A stretch of DNA of 64,000 bases from Pseudalkalibacillus hwajinpoensis (GTDB taxonomy: Bacteria; Bacillota; Bacilli; Bacillales; Guptibacillaceae), in the NCBI RefSeq assembly GCF_039851965.1, contig NZ_CP156674.1, forward strand, positions 1,674,001 through 1,738,000. The letters run 5' to 3'. The notes below the pieces were generated by a model, which did no database searches, was not told the DNA's origin, and saw only the letters and a program-made list of their open reading frames with translations. Below, piece after piece: positions 34,041 to 42,748 of the stretch; position 1 is the first letter of the stretch, and the number at the start of each line of letters is the position of its first letter. A program made the position numbers and the translations under genes.

Positions 34041-34692
34041 AACTATTGATGTCCTTATTAATTCTTTGCCCTTTCTCCTTGAAGGGGCAAAGAATACTCT
34101 TCTTCTAAGCTTTTTCTCCATCTTTGGTGCCTTAATGGTTGGTCTCGTCATTGCTTTGTTACGAATTTCAAAAAGCAAAATCGCAATCGGATTAGCAAAG
34201 CTGTACGTCTCATTCTTTAGAGGGACACCGCTTCTTATTCAATTATTTATTTTGTATTATGGCCTTGTCTCAGTCGATATTCAACTATCAGCATGGCAGG
34301 CTGCTTATACAGGACTTATATTACATTTTGGGGCCTATATTTCAGAATCATTTCGAGCTGCAATCCTTTCCCTTTCAAAAGGACAATGGGAAGCTGCAAT
34401 GTCTCTCGGTATGAAAAAATCGTTAATTTATAAAGAAGTCATATTGCCGCAAGCATGGAGAAGAGCGATTCCCCCAGTATGGAATTCTCTAATCGATATT
34501 GTGAAAGCTTCATCACTTGCTTCTGTACTTACAATATCCGAATTAACCTATAATGCAGACCAAATTGCTGCGTCTAGCTATGAAGTGCTACCTATCTTAT
34601 TAACAGCTGCGCTAATTTATTGGTTCTTTACAACAATTCTTAACATCATCCAAAGTTTTTTGGAAAAAAAGTTATATATTCCATCATCATGA
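34033..34692 (+). CDS. Amino-acid ABC transporter permease, HisM/TcyB type
   Basis: A 219-residue permease with about five helices. The EAA loop EAAMSLGMKKSLIYKEVILPQAWRRAIPP and the N-terminal LLEGAKNTLLLSFFSIFGALMVG are the hallmarks of polar-amino-acid permeases; FFRGTPLLIQLF is also present. The start is a GTG overlapping the binding protein gene. No ATPase of this transporter type follows: a terminator comes 1-35 nt after the stop, so the ATPase must be encoded elsewhere or shared. Confidence 0.87.
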   Translation: MSETIDVLINSLPFLLEGAKNTLLLSFFSIFGALMVGLVIALLRISKSKIAIGLAKLYVSFFRGTPLLIQLFILYYGLVSVDIQLSAWQAAYTGLILHFGAYISESFRAAILSLSKGQWEAAMSLGMKKSLIYKEVILPQAWRRAIPPVWNSLIDIVKASSLASVLTISELTYNADQIAASSYEVLPILLTAALIYWFFTTILNIIQSFLEKKLYIPSS

Positions 34693-34726
34693 AAAGAGCT
34701 GCATATAAGTTTGCAGCTCTTTTTCT
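34693..34726. terminator. Bidirectional intrinsic terminator
   Basis: AAAAGAGCTGC-ATATAAGTTT-GCAGCTCTTTTT between the permease gene and the convergent zinc-finger gene. Confidence 0.85.
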
Positions 34727-34976
34727 ATGTCATCCACTCTTCGATCAAATAAACATTACTCATCCCACAAGTAGGGCATGCTAAAAGATGTGGGCATTCA
34801 TAGGAGTCAGTTTGGTATCCGTCTGTCTTCTTTAATCCCTCAATAGCAATGTATGGGCTATAATCATCGTAATAGTCGGCTTCCCTACCCTGATCCTTCA
34901 AACGCGAGGATTCGCACACAGGACATGCCATCTCAATTGCGGCAAAGCTATTACACAGTGGACATTCAAAAGCCAT
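34725..34976 (-). CDS. Small Cys-rich zinc-finger-like protein, unknown
   Basis: An 83-residue acidic protein with three CxxC pairs: CPLC at residues 5-8, CPVC at about 18-21 and CPTC near residue 67, with an additional CPHLLAC. This suggests one or two zinc sites. SD AAAGGAGAA lies before the ATG. I do not recognise the family; a protein of this kind is often found near sporulation genes in Bacillus, but no function can be assigned. Confidence 0.65.
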   Translation of the reverse strand: MAFECPLCNSFAAIEMACPVCESSRLKDQGREADYYDDYSPYIAIEGLKKTDGYQTDSYECPHLLACPTCGMSNVYLIEEWMT

Positions 34977-35055
34977 ACACGGTTCTCCTTTGCATTATGT
35001 ACTACTCACATAAGAAGGGATGGACTCGTCCATCCCTTACAGCCATGGTATATAA

Positions 35056-35271
35056 TTATTGTTGTTGGTAACCGCCAAGCTGTTGTTCAGCCATTTGAAC
35101 CAAACGTTTAGTGATTTCTCCACCAACAGATCCGTTAGCGCGAGAAGTTGAGTCCGGACCAAGTTGCACTCCGAATTCAGTAGCGATTTCATACTTCATC
35201 TGGTCGATAGCTTGAGCCACACCAGGTACTACAAGGTTGTTAGAGCTTCCTTGTCTGTTTTGTTGAGCCAT
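35056..35271 (-). CDS. Alpha/beta-type small acid-soluble spore protein (SASP)
   Basis: A 71-residue DNA-binding spore protein that coats and protects DNA in the forespore. The two conserved blocks are present: KYEIATEFGVQLG, which holds the GPR protease cleavage site, and TSRANGSVGGEITKRLV. AAAGGAGGTGA is ideally placed before the ATG at 35271; the frame stays open to 35409, but that part is intergenic. It should be made by sigmaG late in sporulation. Which Ssp paralogue it is (SspA-D type) cannot be told. Confidence 0.93.
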   Translation of the reverse strand: MAQQNRQGSSNNLVVPGVAQAIDQMKYEIATEFGVQLGPDSTSRANGSVGGEITKRLVQMAEQQLGGYQQQ

Positions 35272-35344
35272 GTCAATCACCTCCTTTGTACAACTAGTTT
35301 GTGAAATCTCAAATATTATATACCAAAAACATTTGGTAATTATA

Positions 35345-35715
35345 GCCACGAAAAGCGAAGACGAGCGTTTTAGAAACGGAGATATATTGGAACTCTTGAA
35401 CTGAAACACGCTTTCTATGTTTCGGTGAAAGAGTGAAATATCGGAGTGTCTGCGAGTAGTAGCTGGATCTCATGAAAAGCAGAAGTGGCCGTTTAGACCC
35501 GTCAGACACTGGAACCTTCCAAATTGAACACGTTCTTTGTGTTCGAGTTGGAAGGTGAAGTGACCGAGTGTCTGGCCACTGCAGCTGGATCTCACGAAAA
35601 GCGAAGACGAGCGTTTAGAAACGGAGATATTGAAACTCTTGAACACGCTTTCTGTGTTTCGGGGAAAGAGTGAAATATCGGAGTTTCTGCGAGTAGTAGG
35701 CGCTGGAGCCTTATG
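35345..35715. repeat. Three tandem copies of a ~120-bp structured intergenic repeat
   Basis: Units start GAAAAGCGAAG or GAAAAGCAGAAG at about 35350, 35474 and 35596 and end near AGTAGTAGCTGGA, GCAGCTGGA and AGTAGGCGCTGGA. Units 1 and 3 are nearly the same (GACGAGCGTTTTAGAAACGG, ATATCGGAGT); unit 2 is more distant. Each folds as nested stems: for unit 2, AGACACT with AGTGTCT, ACCTTCCAA with TTGGAAGGT and GAACACG with GTGTTC around the loop. No protein is encoded. It fills most of the 494-bp gap between the SASP and potassium-channel genes. Confidence 0.75.
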
Positions 35716-35734
35716 AATAACTAAGAAGGCAAAT

Positions 35735-35767
35735 AAAAAAAGCAAGAGGAACATCTCCCCTTGCTTC
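35735..35767 (-). terminator. Intrinsic terminator of the Ktr-type gene
   Basis: On the minus strand GAAGCAAGGGG-AGATGTT-CCTCTTGCTTTTTTT directly after the stop codon. Confidence 0.75.
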
Positions 35768-37118
35768 AGCCTATAATCACTCGTTCAGTTGGATAATGGT
35801 ATCGTTCACGAAGAACGGTTCCTCGAATTAGGAAAAGAAATGAAAGAATTCCAATCCGTCCGATGAACATAAGACAAATAATAATAATTTTTGCAAAAGT
35901 ACTTAATCCTGGAGTTATTCCCATGGAAAGTCCTGTAGTACCGAAAGCAGATGTAACTTCAAAGATGATTGCTACAATTGGAAATGGTTCTGAAATTGAA
36001 AGTATAATAATCGCTGCCCCACAAACCATTGAAGCAACGCTAAATACAACAAATGCTTTATGAATATCTTCTGGATGAAGTTCTCTTCCAAATATTTTAA
36101 TAGAAGAAGCGCCTTTGGCAAAAAAGAAAATTGCCAGTAAGACAATTGCAAAGGTGGTGGTTCGAACTCCACCACCTACACTACTTGGAGATGCTCCAAC
36201 GAACATTAAAGCTGACAACATCAGCTGTGTAGGTTCCTGAAATTGATTTACATCCATTGTAGACAAACCAGCACTACGAGTCGTTACAGATTGAAAAACA
36301 GAATAGAACAAGGTTTCATGCCATGATTTATCACGGAAGAAATTATTTGCCTCAAAAGCCCATATTAGAAATGCACCGGCCACGACTAGAACAAAAAAAG
36401 TCATTGTAGTTAGCTTCGTAAATAACGAAAATCTATATTTAACATCATTTTGGTTTGAAAACAAGAAATTCTTCACTTCTATTAAAACCGGGAAACCAAT
36501 CGCTCCTGTAACAATAAGTATAATATGAATAAATTGAATAAAGTAATCACCTGCAAAAGGCTGCAGAGATTGACCAGTAATATCAAAACCAGCATTGGTA
36601 GTCGCACTCACAGAAGCAAAGAACCCCTGAAGAAAGGCCTCCTGCCATGTTTCAAAAAAACGAAGATAATAAGTGCCCAGTATAAGTGCCCCTATTGCTT
36701 CCACAAGGAAAATAAGAGCAATAATCTGTTTCATCAGTTGAACAAGACCTGAAAGCGTTGACTGATTTTGATCAGTCATAATAAGCTGTCGTTCTTTGAG
36801 CCCTATTTTTTTCCCCATCACCAACCAAACAAAAGTTCCAAGCGTCATAATGCCAATTCCGCCAAACTGAAGGACGAAAGCAATAATAAACGTACCTGTA
36901 ACATTAAATGTATCAGAAGTTGAAAACACAGTGAGGCCAGTTACACTAACAGCACTCACTGCTGTAAATAGTGCATCAATAAAGGATATCTCTATGCCAG
37001 GCTGATGAGCAATAGGCAAACTTATTAATATAGTCGATATTGTCACTGCTACTAAATAAAATAAAACAATTAACTGTACAGAGGTTAATCGTATACGTCG
37101 AAAACGAGATCTTAACAA
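35766..37118 (-). CDS. Trk/Ktr-type potassium uptake channel subunit (KtrB/KtrD-like)
   Basis: About 450 residues with the four-fold M1-P-M2 repeat of SKT channels. The four filter glycines are in VSVTGLTVF, TTNAGFDIT, TTRSAGLST and FGTTGLSMG. It should form the K+ (and Na+-dependent) translocating subunit working with a KtrA/KtrC gate, which is not in the window. The frame is open to 37196, but the first 26 codons have no ribosome binding site and border a palindromic element; a TTG at 37118 (AAAAGG upstream) gives a family-typical length. A GTG at 37127 is also possible. No c-di-AMP riboswitch was recognised upstream. Confidence 0.85.
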   Translation of the reverse strand: MLRSRFRRIRLTSVQLIVLFYLVAVTISTILISLPIAHQPGIEISFIDALFTAVSAVSVTGLTVFSTSDTFNVTGTFIIAFVLQFGGIGIMTLGTFVWLVMGKKIGLKERQLIMTDQNQSTLSGLVQLMKQIIALIFLVEAIGALILGTYYLRFFETWQEAFLQGFFASVSATTNAGFDITGQSLQPFAGDYFIQFIHIILIVTGAIGFPVLIEVKNFLFSNQNDVKYRFSLFTKLTTMTFFVLVVAGAFLIWAFEANNFFRDKSWHETLFYSVFQSVTTRSAGLSTMDVNQFQEPTQLMLSALMFVGASPSSVGGGVRTTTFAIVLLAIFFFAKGASSIKIFGRELHPEDIHKAFVVFSVASMVCGAAIIILSISEPFPIVAIIFEVTSAFGTTGLSMGITPGLSTFAKIIIICLMFIGRIGILSFLFLIRGTVLRERYHYPTERVIIG

Positions 37119-37199
37119 AGCATCCACTGCCTTTTCATATAGAATGAAACTTCCATCAGAGCGGGATTTAACCCCTCTTATCGTTAGCTGAACCAATCG

Positions 37200-37279
37200 G
37201 CCCTTTAGGGGCAGTTGACCCCCACCAAAACGTTAATTGATCTACGTTTGGTGGGGGTTTTACTGCCCTTAGGGGTGGG
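37200..37279. repeat. Nested palindromic element upstream of the potassium-channel gene
   Basis: A central stem ACCCCCACCAAAACG / CGTTTGGTGGGGGT (37218-37232 with 37245-37258, one bulged A) is flanked by GGGGCAGT and ACTGCCC arms, which pair outside it, and by short hairpins CCCTTTAGGG and CCCTTAGGGG. Overall it can form a cloverleaf-like structure. It looks like a non-coding palindromic or MITE-like repeat. The rest of the 37119-37538 gap holds only the terminator at 37466 and nothing else recognisable. Confidence 0.6.
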
Positions 37280-37465
37280 ATAATCACATTCCCTATCTTA
37301 ACCCATATAAGCTATCTGTCAATGTCTTTTCCTATACCCTCCATTATTGAGAATCTTCACATGTTCTATTCCTTATTCCATTTATAGATTAATGAAAGCA
37401 TCTCTGTATAAGAAGGGATGTCCTCTCTGCCTCCCAAAAGACTACCCCTGAAAAATGTGCAAACA

Positions 37466-37494
37466 AAAAAGAGCCGTATTTAAGCAGCTCTTTA
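37466..37494 (-). terminator. Intrinsic terminator after the DUF4257 gene
   Basis: Minus strand AAAGAGC-TGCTTAAATACG-GCTCTTTTTTG, 45 nt after the DUF4257 stop. Confidence 0.7.
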
Positions 37495-37538
37495 ATTCTT
37501 CTTGATATTTTTACCGTTTCATATAGTGTACAAACCTC

Positions 37539-38120
37539 TTAGTACGAGCGCTGTTTACCCCGATTGATCAGGGCATTAATTTCACATTGGTATACCTTCG
37601 CTTCTTTTGGTCCGATTGCTTCTCCAAGACTGGATTGTAAATCCGCAAGCCGTTTTTGTTCTTCTTCAGTCAGATAAGCAGGAGACGGGCTCATAACTCC
37701 CTTCACCATTGAAACCTTGTCACCCGAACCCTCATCATTTACTTGATAAGATTGAATGTTCTCCCCCTCAAGCTTTGTATTACTTTGCTCAATTATCTGG
37801 TCCGTCTTTTGGTCAATGTAGCGTTTTAAAAAGGCACTGCTACCAAAACCAGTCAGCATAGAGATGTACAATAAATACTGAGCAGAAGCTGTTTCAACAA
37901 ACAAAAGAGTAGTTAGGACTCCACCAATTGCTCCAACAAAAGGTTCTTTGACTGACCCTATACTATAATGTACCGTATGACTCTCTCGGTTAACCACTTT
38001 TCGCCAAGGCTGAAACTCACCCGATATGAGAATATTACCAATGCCACCAAGTGCCCCAGCAGCGGCAACGAACAGAACATAACGCCAAAAATCAGTCATT
38101 AATTCAGTTGCCATCTCCAT
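37539..38120 (-). CDS. DUF4257 membrane protein
   Basis: A 193-residue protein with three to four hydrophobic segments in the first 105 residues (YVLFVAAAGALGGIGNILISG; GAIGGVLTTLLF; YLLYISMLTGFGSSAFLKRYID), then a hydrophilic tail. The pattern is that of DUF4257, a Bacillus membrane family. It begins 3 nt after the spoVR stop and so forms an operon with it; two adjacent in-frame ATGs make the exact start uncertain. Function unknown; linkage to spoVR suggests a sporulation-time role. Confidence 0.75.
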   Translation of the reverse strand: MEMATELMTDFWRYVLFVAAAGALGGIGNILISGEFQPWRKVVNRESHTVHYSIGSVKEPFVGAIGGVLTTLLFVETASAQYLLYISMLTGFGSSAFLKRYIDQKTDQIIEQSNTKLEGENIQSYQVNDEGSGDKVSMVKGVMSPSPAYLTEEEQKRLADLQSSLGEAIGPKEAKVYQCEINALINRGKQRSY

Positions 38121-38123
38121 CTT

Positions 38124-39527
38124 CTACAAATAGCGACGATGCATTTTCTTGCCGTCATAGGAAAATAAGACTTCTTTATCTTCCACCTTCGTTTCCATGT
38201 GTACAGGGCGGCCCCATAGCTGATGAATATACGGAAGAACACGCTCAAGATATTGAAGGTCAAGCTCAGTGTCCTCAAAAGAATGATGAACGTACATCTC
38301 TCCTGCCTTCATATAGTTTCCATCGGTTACTGTTAAGTATGGGAAACCTCCGTTCACTCTCATCGTAACCAATTGATCTCGTATATGCTCCCACTCTTTA
38401 TCCACAATTTTATAGTCCCTGCCTTTTTTCTGAAATAAGTATAAATCCTCCTTATAAACAAGGTCTTTTGTTAGATAGTTACGGATAAAAGAAATATCTG
38501 CTTCCACTTCACGAACTTCAAACATCTTCTCCCGTCCACTACCAGACTCTACACCTCTTTGCTTCATGTCCATTGTGGGATTATCATAAACTTCTTCAAT
38601 GTGTTCAAAAATCTTCAAACCAAGGTAATAAGGATTAATTCTCGTTCTAGAAGGCTGAACAACATTTGCGTTAAGAGACGCAAATTCAATCGACTCCTCA
38701 GTTGTTAAATCCATTTCACGAAGAATACGTTGATGCCAATAACTCGCCCATCCCTCGTTCATAATTTTCGTTTCCAGTTGAGGCCAGAAATAAAGCATTT
38801 CTTCACGCATCATCGTCATGATATCTCGCTGCCAGTCTTCAAGCTCACTGCTATATTCCTGTATGAAAAGGAGAAGGTCCTTTTCGGGATGAGGTGGAAA
38901 TTTCTTTTTTTTCTTCGGTTCTGGCTCGTCCTCCTTCCCCTCTTTATCAAGCTCCCATAAATCGTGATATGGCGAGCCACCTCTTACTCTAGTCGTTTCT
39001 TCCTCCTGCAGGTTATACGTCAGCCTTGGTCTCATTATAGAAGGGTCAATATGCTCCTGAATGGAAAGAACAGCATCGAGAAAGCTTTCTACCTCTGCTT
39101 TTCCATAATGGTGCTCATAATAAGAAATCCGCTCTGCAGTAGCCGTCATGCTTTCAACCATATCGCGTCTTGTATTTGAAAATCGAACATTATTTTTGAA
39201 GAAATCACAGTGAGCAAGTACATGAGCAATGATTAACTTGTTCTGAATAAGACTGTTCGTATCTAATAGAAACGCGTAACAAGGATCAGAGTTAATCACA
39301 AGCTCATAAATTTTACTTAATCCCAGATCATATTGAAGCTTCATTTTATGAAATTGCTTTCCGAAACTCCAGTGAGAAAAACGTGTAGGCATACCATATG
39401 CACCGAAAGTATAAATAATATCTGCCGGACAAATTTCATAACGCATCGGATAGAAATCTAGCCCGAACCCTTTCGCTATTTCTGTAATCTCTTCAATAGC
39501 GTAAAATATTTCTTTCTCTGTCGTCAT
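38124..39527 (-). CDS. spoVR: SpoVR family stage V sporulation protein
   Basis: A 467-residue protein (B. subtilis SpoVR 468 aa) needed for normal spore cortex formation. Conserved stretches include FGAYGMPTRFSHWSFGKQFHKM, GWASYWHQRIL and NPYYLGLKIFEHIEE. GGAGGGAATGAC lies before the ATG at 39527; the longer frame to 39584 is not supported. In many bacteria spoVR, a yhbH-like gene and prkA occur together, and all three are on this strand within 16.5 kb here. The biochemical activity is unknown. Confidence 0.95.
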   Translation of the reverse strand: MTTEKEIFYAIEEITEIAKGFGLDFYPMRYEICPADIIYTFGAYGMPTRFSHWSFGKQFHKMKLQYDLGLSKIYELVINSDPCYAFLLDTNSLIQNKLIIAHVLAHCDFFKNNVRFSNTRRDMVESMTATAERISYYEHHYGKAEVESFLDAVLSIQEHIDPSIMRPRLTYNLQEEETTRVRGGSPYHDLWELDKEGKEDEPEPKKKKKFPPHPEKDLLLFIQEYSSELEDWQRDIMTMMREEMLYFWPQLETKIMNEGWASYWHQRILREMDLTTEESIEFASLNANVVQPSRTRINPYYLGLKIFEHIEEVYDNPTMDMKQRGVESGSGREKMFEVREVEADISFIRNYLTKDLVYKEDLYLFQKKGRDYKIVDKEWEHIRDQLVTMRVNGGFPYLTVTDGNYMKAGEMYVHHSFEDTELDLQYLERVLPYIHQLWGRPVHMETKVEDKEVLFSYDGKKMHRRYL

Positions 39528-39702
39528 GTCATTCCCTCCTAATGAATTGCTTACTAATATGTATGAGCGGACAAGTAGGTTCATGAGTGAGGGATAAAAA
39601 CAAACAGTATCAAATTAAATAATCTACATTATTCATCAAAATGTATTGAAAATTCTATCAATAGGCGTATAATCAAAATTAAATTTCTAAGGATGTGATG
39701 AT

Positions 39703-40665
39703 TTGAGACTGCTTGAAAACGCGAGTCGATTTGCAGGAAATACTTTTGCAGTATGGGTTCTTCTCTTCGCTGTACTTGGCTTTTTATTTCCTGAAGGATT
39801 CACTTGGATTACTTCTTATATAACGATTTTGCTAGGAATTATTATGTTCGGCATGGGCATGACTCTCTCCGGTAGTGATTTTAAAGAAGTCGTTAAACAA
39901 CCGAAGAGCGTGGCGATTGGCGTAGCTGCCCAATTTATTGTGATGCCACTACTTGCATATGGACTGGCAGTTGCTTTTCAATTACCTGCTGAAATAGCTG
40001 TAGGGGTTATTCTTGTTGGTTGTTGTCCCGGCGGCACAGCCTCTAACGTTATTACGTTTCTTGCAAAAGGAAACACCGCCTTATCCGTTGCCATTACAGC
40101 TGTTTCTACCTTGTTAGCGCCACTCCTAACGCCAGCACTTGTTTTATTGTTCGCAAGCCAGTGGCTTCCCGTATCTGCAGGGGATCTCTTCCTTTCCATT
40201 CTACAAATGGTCGTGATTCCAATTACACTCGGCGTGATTGTTAAGATGGTATTTAAGGAGAAAGTAGCAAAAAGTGTCACAGCCCTACCACTTATTTCAG
40301 TTATCTCCATTGTAGCGATTGTCGCAGCTGTAGTTGGGGCGAGTAAAGATCGCATTGCTGAGACAGGACTTCTAATCTTTTCTATTGTCATCCTCCATAA
40401 TTTACTTGGACTTGTCATTGGCTACTGGCTGGCAAAGGTACTTCGTCTAAACGCATCCGATCAACGTGCCATCTCAATTGAGGTAGGCATGCAGAATTCG
40501 GGCCTAGGTGCTGCTCTTGCAGCAGCTCATTTTAATCCGATCGCTGCCGTACCGAGTGCCATCTTTAGCGTATGGCATAATATTTCAGGGCCAATTCTTG
40601 CAACAATTTGGAGTAAAACCAGCGAGCCTACACAAAAAAGAGAACCGAAAAGAAAAAGTGCATAG
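39703..40665 (+). CDS. Bile acid:sodium symporter family transporter (YocS-like)
   Basis: A 320-residue transporter with about nine to ten helices. The signature GVILVGCCPGGTASNVITFLAKGN and the second cross-over motif EVGMQNSGLGAALA are the BASS-family elements; the latter carries the conserved Gln-Asn-Ser. Members transport sodium with organic anions such as pantoate or bile acids; the substrate is unknown here. The start is a TTG with AAGGATGTGATG upstream. A strong terminator follows. Confidence 0.88.
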   Translation: MRLLENASRFAGNTFAVWVLLFAVLGFLFPEGFTWITSYITILLGIIMFGMGMTLSGSDFKEVVKQPKSVAIGVAAQFIVMPLLAYGLAVAFQLPAEIAVGVILVGCCPGGTASNVITFLAKGNTALSVAITAVSTLLAPLLTPALVLLFASQWLPVSAGDLFLSILQMVVIPITLGVIVKMVFKEKVAKSVTALPLISVISIVAIVAAVVGASKDRIAETGLLIFSIVILHNLLGLVIGYWLAKVLRLNASDQRAISIEVGMQNSGLGAALAAAHFNPIAAVPSAIFSVWHNISGPILATIWSKTSEPTQKREPKRKSA

Positions 40666-40702
40666 AAAAAGGCAGGTCTCTCATCAGAGGACCTGCCTTT
40701 TT
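40665..40702. terminator. Bidirectional intrinsic terminator
   Basis: AAAAAGGCAGGTC-TCTCATCAGAG-GACCTGCCTTTTT between the symporter and MscS genes. Confidence 0.88.
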
Positions 40703-40703
40703 A

Positions 40704-41783
40704 TTAACTATACATTTTTTCTTCTTTATTAGATGGCATATTTTCAACATGAAGTGTTTGCGTAGGGAAAGCAAACGAGACGTTCTCTTCTTCAAGAATC
40801 CTCATGATTTTAAAGTTTACATCCTGCTTTACGTTCAAGAAGTCTCCCCACGTGGTCGTATTCGTAAAGAAATACAAAAAGATGTCAAGGCTACTTTGAT
40901 TAAACTCGTCAAACGAAACAAAGATCGTTTCTGGATGAATCTCTTCATGGTCCCGAAGCATTCTCTCAATTCGATTAATACATGTTTCTAGTCGATCGGA
41001 AGACGTATCATATGTGACGCCAAGATGAAAGGTGATTTGACGCTTGCCCATCTTAGACCAGTTTGTAATGTTTTCATTAGCTAGCCTTGCATTCGGCACC
41101 GTCACAAGCGCTTGAGCGAATGTACGGATCTTTGTACTTCTAAATGTGATATCTTCTACAACACCTTCAACACTTGGCGTCTTAATCCATTCTCCAATCG
41201 AAAAAGGCTTCTCAGTAATGATCACGACGCCTCCAAAAAAGTTTTCGATTGTTTCTTTTGCAGCTAATGCAAAAGCAAGACCACCAAGCCCGAGTCCTGT
41301 GATGAATCCATTCACATCGTAGTTAAATTCCCCCGCAATGACACTGAACGTCATCGCTACAATTAAGAAGCGAATAGTCTTTGATAAGAACGGAATTAAT
41401 AAAGAATCGATTTTTAAGTTATATTTATCGTTTACTGTATGGAAAAATAACGAAGAAGCCGATGAAAAATTATACAGCCCCCATGCAGCAAGGAAAATTA
41501 AGGCCGATCGTAAAATCTGAAGAAAAATGTCATTATGATGATTCCAGAATGGCACATACCGAACGGAAATATACAAACCTATAATGACAAAAAGCATTCG
41601 GACCGGTCTTTCAAATGCAAGGAAAAGATGAGTAAAAAACTCTGTAGAAGATTTTCTACTTAACTTAAGAAACAGATTAAAGATATACTTTGCGAATATT
41701 TTTCTCAAGATGAGAAAAATAAGAAAAATTCCAAGTGCAATACCCAATTGAATCCATGTTTCCTGACTACGTAATAACTCCAT
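40704..41783 (-). CDS. MscS-family mechanosensitive ion channel
   Basis: A 359-residue small-conductance mechanosensitive channel homologue. It has about five helices; the pore helix GLGGLAFALAAKETIENFFGG is the TM3 of the family, followed by the beta domain with GVVEDITFRSTKIRTF and VPNARLANENITNWS. The length and extra N-terminal helices recall the YnaI/YhdY type. It would open on membrane tension to release solutes during hypo-osmotic shock. AAAGGGGAA lies 8 nt before the ATG at 41783; the upstream ATG has no comparable site. Confidence 0.88.
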   Translation of the reverse strand: MELLRSQETWIQLGIALGIFLIFLILRKIFAKYIFNLFLKLSRKSSTEFFTHLFLAFERPVRMLFVIIGLYISVRYVPFWNHHNDIFLQILRSALIFLAAWGLYNFSSASSLFFHTVNDKYNLKIDSLLIPFLSKTIRFLIVAMTFSVIAGEFNYDVNGFITGLGLGGLAFALAAKETIENFFGGVVIITEKPFSIGEWIKTPSVEGVVEDITFRSTKIRTFAQALVTVPNARLANENITNWSKMGKRQITFHLGVTYDTSSDRLETCINRIERMLRDHEEIHPETIFVSFDEFNQSSLDIFLYFFTNTTTWGDFLNVKQDVNFKIMRILEEENVSFAFPTQTLHVENMPSNKEEKMYS

Positions 41784-41860
41784 TACGCAATTTCCCCTTT
41801 GCAAAAATAAGTTATAACCATAAACATTCGTTGCTACTTCGCTCTATCTGACAGTCGTAA

Positions 41861-42748
41861 TTAAGCTGCTTTTTTAATTTTCTTTTTCCTAACCGGGGAC
41901 CATTGTGAAACTACGATAGCAGCAAATATCATTAAAACACCAATCCACTGCAAACGACCAATCGTTTCATTTAAAACAACAGCAGAAAGAAGAACTGCTG
42001 CCGGTAACTCCGAGGAGCTTAGAATCGTCCCCATACTTGATCCAATCTTTGGGACACCAATTGACATAAACAAAACAGGGAAAATATTTCCGAGAAGAGC
42101 TAGAAATAGACTATATAACAACCATTCTTCCGATACTCCATCTTGAACGAGGGAAAAGGGTGAAAATACGGTAAGAACAAGAATACCTGCCGTCGTCATC
42201 ATAAACAAGCTTTTTTGAATAGCAGGTACTTCAGCAGACGTTCGTCCCATAACGAATATATATACAGCAAATGAAACAGCGGCAAGGAGCCCAAGTAAGA
42301 CCCCGAGTGGGTCATACTGTAATACTCTACTTTCCATCATTCCACTTGCCAGGAACGTTCCTCCCAAAATGACAACAACAGAAAAAACCGTTCTTTTTTC
42401 AGGCCACTTTTTCATCGCCACAGAATCAATCACAATGCCGATCCAAGTAAATTGAAAAAGGAGAAGCACGGCGATAGAAGCAGGGAGCATTGATACTGAG
42501 AGCGTGTAAAAGATCGACACGCAGCCGATGGCAATCCCGCCGACTACCAGCAAGGTCAATTCTTTAAAGGCAGTTTTATTTTTTGAACAGAGTCCAAGCA
42601 CTATTAATAAAATCCACCCAATAATAAACTGTCCCGCTAACAGCTCCCCAACTGTATAGCCGTTCGCAATTCCTATTTTCGTGATGGTGGAAAGAGACCC
42701 CACACAACATCCGGCTAACAAAACAAGTATCATGTACTTCCACTTCAT
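41861..42748 (-). CDS. EamA/DMT superfamily transporter
   Basis: A 295-residue drug/metabolite transporter with ten predicted helices in two EamA repeats (about 5-140 and 150-285); PAAVLLSAVVLNETIGRLQWIGVLMIFAAIVV is the typical end of the second repeat. GAGGAGTG precedes the ATG at 42748 by 5 nt; an ATG at 42763 is too far upstream. It has its own promoter and a roughly 160-nt leader with a U-run hairpin before the gene, so expression seems to be controlled by attenuation. Substrate unknown; members export amino acids or other metabolites. Confidence 0.87.
   Translation of the reverse strand: MKWKYMILVLLAGCCVGSLSTITKIGIANGYTVGELLAGQFIIGWILLIVLGLCSKNKTAFKELTLLVVGGIAIGCVSIFYTLSVSMLPASIAVLLLFQFTWIGIVIDSVAMKKWPEKRTVFSVVVILGGTFLASGMMESRVLQYDPLGVLLGLLAAVSFAVYIFVMGRTSAEVPAIQKSLFMMTTAGILVLTVFSPFSLVQDGVSEEWLLYSLFLALLGNIFPVLFMSIGVPKIGSSMGTILSSSELPAAVLLSAVVLNETIGRLQWIGVLMIFAAIVVSQWSPVRKKKIKKAA

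Noticed and set aside
31986..34692. MsmX-type ATPase as the ATPase of the adjacent amino-acid permease
   Set aside because: Its signature and TOBE domain are those of sugar-importer ATPases, and a terminator separates it from the importer genes.
35345..35715. CRISPR array
   Set aside because: Units are about 120 bp, only three, themselves structured, and without short uniform repeats and unique spacers.
35309..35754. Minus-strand open frames across the repeat region between the SASP and potassium-channel genes
   Set aside because: They are translations of the structured repeats, with no ribosome binding sites and repeated low-quality peptides.
37119..37538. c-di-AMP (ydaO) riboswitch upstream of the Ktr-type gene
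   Set aside because: Expected from other Bacillus ktr genes, but I find neither the conserved core nor the required length; the palindrome here is a different structure.
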